From an uncultured Clostridia bacterium (GTDB lineage Bacteria > Bacillota > Clostridia > TANB77 > CAG-508): DNA of 14,753 bases. Shown here in pieces: positions 12,275 through 14,753 of this stretch. Every line of letters starts with the position of its first letter. Positions within the stretch are counted from its first letter, which is position 1. A program made the position numbers and the translations under genes. The stretch is from the NCBI GenBank assembly GCA_944392065.1, contig CALXVO010000020.1:1-14753 (forward strand). Reading direction: 5' to 3'. The notes below the pieces were generated by a model, which did no database searches, was not told the DNA's origin, and worked only from the letters and a program-made list of their open reading frames with translations.

Positions 12275-13226
12275 ATTCTTTATTACTCATTTCTTCTAGC
12301 TTTAATAAATCTTCCCATCTTCTATCTACTTCTTTTTGGAATTCTTCTATCATCCATTCATTTCCTGGTTTAAACATATGTTTAAAACGTTTTTGTGGTT
12401 TTAAGAATTCTTCAATTGGAAGTTTTTTAGCAGGTTTATATGTTATTTTATATTTTCCATTTTCTACTTCATATAAAGGCCAATAGCAAGTTTCTACTGC
12501 TAATTTATTTATTGTCATCAAATCTTCTGTTGGATATCCCCATCCTCTAGGGCATGGTGATAGTACATTTAGGAAAGTAGGTCCTTCTGTATAGATTGCC
12601 TTTTCTGCTTTTTCATATAAATCTTTAAAATTCATATAAGCAGCTGTTTGAGCAACATATGGTAAATGGTGTGCTTCCATAATTTCTGTTAGGTCTTTTC
12701 TTGCTTGCATTTTTCCTGGAATAACGCTTCCTGCCGGACTTGTTGTAGTATCTGCAAATTTTGGTGTTGCAGAAGAACGCTGAATACCAGTATTCATATA
12801 TGCACCATTGTCATAACATACATAAGTCATATCATGGCCTCTTTCCATTGCACCAGATAAGCTTTGAAGTCCTATATCATAAGTTCCACCATCTCCACCA
12901 AAAGCAATAAATTTAGTATGTTCGTCTTCTGGTAATTTTCCTTGTTTTTTCATTGATTTATATGCGGCTTCCACGCCAGAACAAGTTGCAGCAGCACATT
13001 CAAATGCAGTGTGAATGTAAGAATCTGTCCATGATGTATATGGATAAATAAAACTAGAAACTTCCATACATCCAGTAGCATTTGCAATTACTGCATGGTC
13101 TTCTGGTTTTACTGCTCTTAAAATCATTCTTGCAACCGGTGGTGCTCCACAACCTGCACACATTCTATGTCCCGAAGTAAATCTTGATGGCTTTTCTGCC
13201 ACAACTTCTTTTAAATTATATGCCAT
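12273..13226 (-). CDS. porB: Pyruvate:ferredoxin oxidoreductase, beta subunit
   Basis: This 317-residue subunit binds thiamine diphosphate and the proximal [4Fe-4S] cluster in the reversible oxidation of pyruvate to acetyl-CoA and CO2. Cluster ligands are visible: C23 and C26 (HRMCAGCGAP), C53 (ATGCMEV) and C225 (SPCPRGW). The diphosphate/Mg site is GGDGGTYDIGLQS (110-122) with N140 in YDNGAYMNTGIQ. The best match is PorB; related 2-oxoacid enzymes (VorB) share this fold, so the exact substrate is inferred. GAGGAG precedes the ATG by about 9 nt. It follows porA in the same direction with a 76-nt gap and ends in the terminator shared with lgt. Confidence 0.92.
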   Translation of the reverse strand: MAYNLKEVVAEKPSRFTSGHRMCAGCGAPPVARMILRAVKPEDHAVIANATGCMEVSSFIYPYTSWTDSYIHTAFECAAATCSGVEAAYKSMKKQGKLPEDEHTKFIAFGGDGGTYDIGLQSLSGAMERGHDMTYVCYDNGAYMNTGIQRSSATPKFADTTTSPAGSVIPGKMQARKDLTEIMEAHHLPYVAQTAAYMNFKDLYEKAEKAIYTEGPTFLNVLSPCPRGWGYPTEDLMTINKLAVETCYWPLYEVENGKYKITYKPAKKLPIEEFLKPQKRFKHMFKPGNEWMIEEFQKEVDRRWEDLLKLEEMSNKE

Positions 13227-13302
13227 AAGTCATTTCTCCTCTCTTATTTATAAGCTTTATTTTTTCTCTTATCATATTATTGAATATGTATTATCAATTT
13301 AT

Positions 13303-14484
13303 TTAATTTCTCAATCCTAAATATCTATAAGGATTTTCTATTTTTTCTTTTTTACTATCTTCCATTAAATCTTCAAATACAGATTCAATTTCTTTTGTTG
13401 TGGTATCTCTACCACCAATTCCATAAATATAGCTTGATGCTAACACTTTATTTTGATTTTCATACATTGCAGAAGTAACATCTGTATATAAAGCTCCTCC
13501 TGCACCATTTAAAGAATCTGCTTTATCAAGTATAGCAACTGCTTTTAAATGAGAAAGTGCTTTTGCAATTTCTTCTGCTGGGAATGGTCTAAATACACGA
13601 ATTTTAAGTAGTCCTACTTTTATTCCTTTTTCCCTTAAAGAATCTACTACCTCTTTTGTTGTTCCTGCAGTTGAATTCATACAAACAATTGCAATTTCTG
13701 CATCTTCTAATTTATATTCTTCAAATAAGCCGTATTTTCTACCTGTCATTTTTTCAAAATCTTTTGAGACATCCAATATAACTTGTTTCGCATTTCTCAT
13801 TGCTTCTGCTTGCTGATATTTATGTTCAAACAAATATGCTTGCAAATCCATTGGTCCCATTGCTATTGGCTCTTTTTTATTTAATAAATAATGTTTTGGA
13901 TGATACTCTCCTACAAATTCTTTTACTTTCTCATCTTCTAAAAGTTCTATATTTTCAATCGAGTGAGAAGTAATAAATCCATCTTGGCATACCATTAATG
14001 GTAATTGTACTTTTTCATTTTCTGCAATTCTATGTGCCATTAACAAATTATCATAAGCCTCTTGATTCGTTTCTGAAAATAACATAATCCATCCGGCATC
14101 TCGTACTCCCATAGCATCTGAATGATCATTATGAATATTTAATGGTCCCGATACTGCTCTATTTACTAAAGACATTACAATAGGAAGTCTCATACCAGAT
14201 GCAATATATATCATCTCCCACATTAAAGATAGACCATTTGCAGATGTAGCCGTCATCGCTCTAGCTCCAGCTGCCTCTGCTCCAATGCAAGCACTCATGG
14301 CACTATGCTCACTCTCAACTGCAACAAATTCTGTATCTACCATACCATTATCCACAAATGTTGAAAAATATTGTGGAATTTCTGTGGATGGTGTAATAGG
14401 AAATGCTGCAACAACGTCTGGATTAATTTGTTTCATTGCAGTAGCTGCCGCTTCATTTCCACTTAAACGTTCTCTTATACTCAT
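13303..14484 (-). CDS. porA: Pyruvate:ferredoxin oxidoreductase, alpha subunit
   Basis: The alpha subunit (393 residues) supplies the pyrimidine-binding side of the thiamine diphosphate site and the transketolase C-terminal domain. N-terminal landmarks are SGNEAAATAMKQINPDVVAAFPITPSTEI (split over 8-37), VAVESEHSAMSACIGAEAAGAR (the E of ESEHS is the expected cofactor-activating Glu), TATSANGLSLMWEM and GPLNIHNDHSD. The C-terminal domain contains VGLLKIRVFRPFP and AVAILDKADSLNGAGGALYTDV. AAGGAGG lies about 8 nt before the ATG. Length fits the separate-subunit (porGDAB) type, not the single-chain enzyme. The gamma and delta genes that usually precede porA are not in the 269 nt upstream in this window; they may lie beyond it or elsewhere. 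Confidence 0.93.
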   Translation of the reverse strand: MSIRERLSGNEAAATAMKQINPDVVAAFPITPSTEIPQYFSTFVDNGMVDTEFVAVESEHSAMSACIGAEAAGARAMTATSANGLSLMWEMIYIASGMRLPIVMSLVNRAVSGPLNIHNDHSDAMGVRDAGWIMLFSETNQEAYDNLLMAHRIAENEKVQLPLMVCQDGFITSHSIENIELLEDEKVKEFVGEYHPKHYLLNKKEPIAMGPMDLQAYLFEHKYQQAEAMRNAKQVILDVSKDFEKMTGRKYGLFEEYKLEDAEIAIVCMNSTAGTTKEVVDSLREKGIKVGLLKIRVFRPFPAEEIAKALSHLKAVAILDKADSLNGAGGALYTDVTSAMYENQNKVLASSYIYGIGGRDTTTKEIESVFEDLMEDSKKEKIENPYRYLGLRN

Positions 14485-14533
14485 TTTTATTATTCCTCCT
14501 TTTTATCATTACATCTTATCGGCTATTTCAAAA

Positions 14534-14659
14534 TTTGAAAAGAAACGAGTATAGCTAGGCAGAATTTAGCCAAACCCGGAGACGTGCTTATGGCACGTTG
14601 AGGATTTTTATCTAAATTTTAACAGCCGTTGTTTGAAAAAGAATTAGTATATCGCTAGG
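14534..14659. repeat. Stem-loop element flanked by direct repeats, upstream of porA
   Basis: Imperfect direct repeats lie at 14534-14559 and 14632-14659; both begin TTTGAAAA and end GCTAGG. Between them AATTTAG (14563-14569) pairs with CTAAATT (14612-14618), and inside that ACGTGC (14582-14587) pairs with GCACGT (14593-14598). The apex resembles that of the element at 7550-7676. On the minus strand it would fall in the porA leader or promoter region. No known riboswitch is recognised. Confidence 0.55.
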
Positions 14660-14666
14660 AAAACAA

Positions 14667-14715
14667 ATAAAATTTTTTTGAGATAGTACTGTTGTACATC
14701 GAAAAAAAATTTTAT
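14667..14715. repeat. AT-rich palindrome near the window end
   Basis: ATAAAATTTTTTT (14667-14679) pairs with AAAAAAAATTTTAT (14702-14715). The centre continues as GAT..GTAC-TGTT-GTAC.ATC, so the whole 49 nt can fold with a 4-nt loop and single-base mismatches. On either strand the arms place a T run next to a stem, so it could be a bidirectional terminator between porA and whatever lies beyond the window. Confidence 0.5.
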
Positions 14716-14753
14716 GATGTTTTACAACGCAAGATGCTGATTTTTTTCAAACA

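Noticed and set aside
14485..14753. Known metabolite riboswitch upstream of porA
   Set aside because: A stem-loop is present, but I recognise no conserved core of a described riboswitch class, so it is listed only as a repeat or structured element.

Overview
The window is AT-rich DNA from a low-GC Firmicute, most likely an anaerobic member of the Clostridia. The evidence is a two-subunit segment of pyruvate:ferredoxin oxidoreductase (porA, porB), an 8Fe ferredoxin, a minD-minE-rodA cluster, the holB-ricT pair, an EndoA/MazF toxin beside a GerS-like protein, AAGGAGG ribosome binding sites and TTGNNN-N17-TATAAT promoters. The species cannot be fixed from the sequence alone.

Layout. An HD-GYP domain protein (287-1219, +) converges on ndoA (1245-1592, -); both stop codons lie inside one shared palindrome. 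Behind ndoA on the minus strand come a GerS/LolA-like membrane protein (1707-2363), dusB (2481-3452), rodA with a frameshift (3675-4782), minE with a long acidic tail (4763-5329) and minD (5348-6148). minD has a strong promoter of its own at 6238-6266, and no minC is present. A repeat-rich gap (6267-6609) follows, then a prepilin-like protein with a LamG domain (6610-7515, -). A second gene-poor stretch (7516-8081) holds an inverted-repeat element, a plus-strand terminator and the lepB promoter. The plus strand then carries lepB, holB, ricT, a 57-residue ferredoxin, a DUF4190 membrane protein and lgt, which converges on porB and porA (minus strand) across a strong bidirectional terminator.

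How the genes fit together. The window is mostly housekeeping: envelope growth and division-site placement (rodA, minD, minE), protein export and lipoprotein maturation (lepB, lgt), replication (holB), RNA modification and turnover (dusB, ricT, ndoA) and anaerobic pyruvate metabolism (porAB, possibly the ferredoxin).

The unusual content is between the genes. A family of about 135-180 nt structured repeats has two tandem copies at 6316-6606, one inverted copy at 3505-3684 interrupted by a second palindrome, and fragments at 2414-2441 and possibly 11321-11354. Several members start in or next to the T-tract of an intrinsic terminator, and the two tandem copies end in a terminator-like hairpin whose sequence differs while its pairing is kept. 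A second, weaker stem-loop family lies upstream of both the LamG gene and porA. Gene-level oddities are the missing MazE-type antitoxin, the rodA frameshift, the MinE tail and a near-leaderless dusB promoter.
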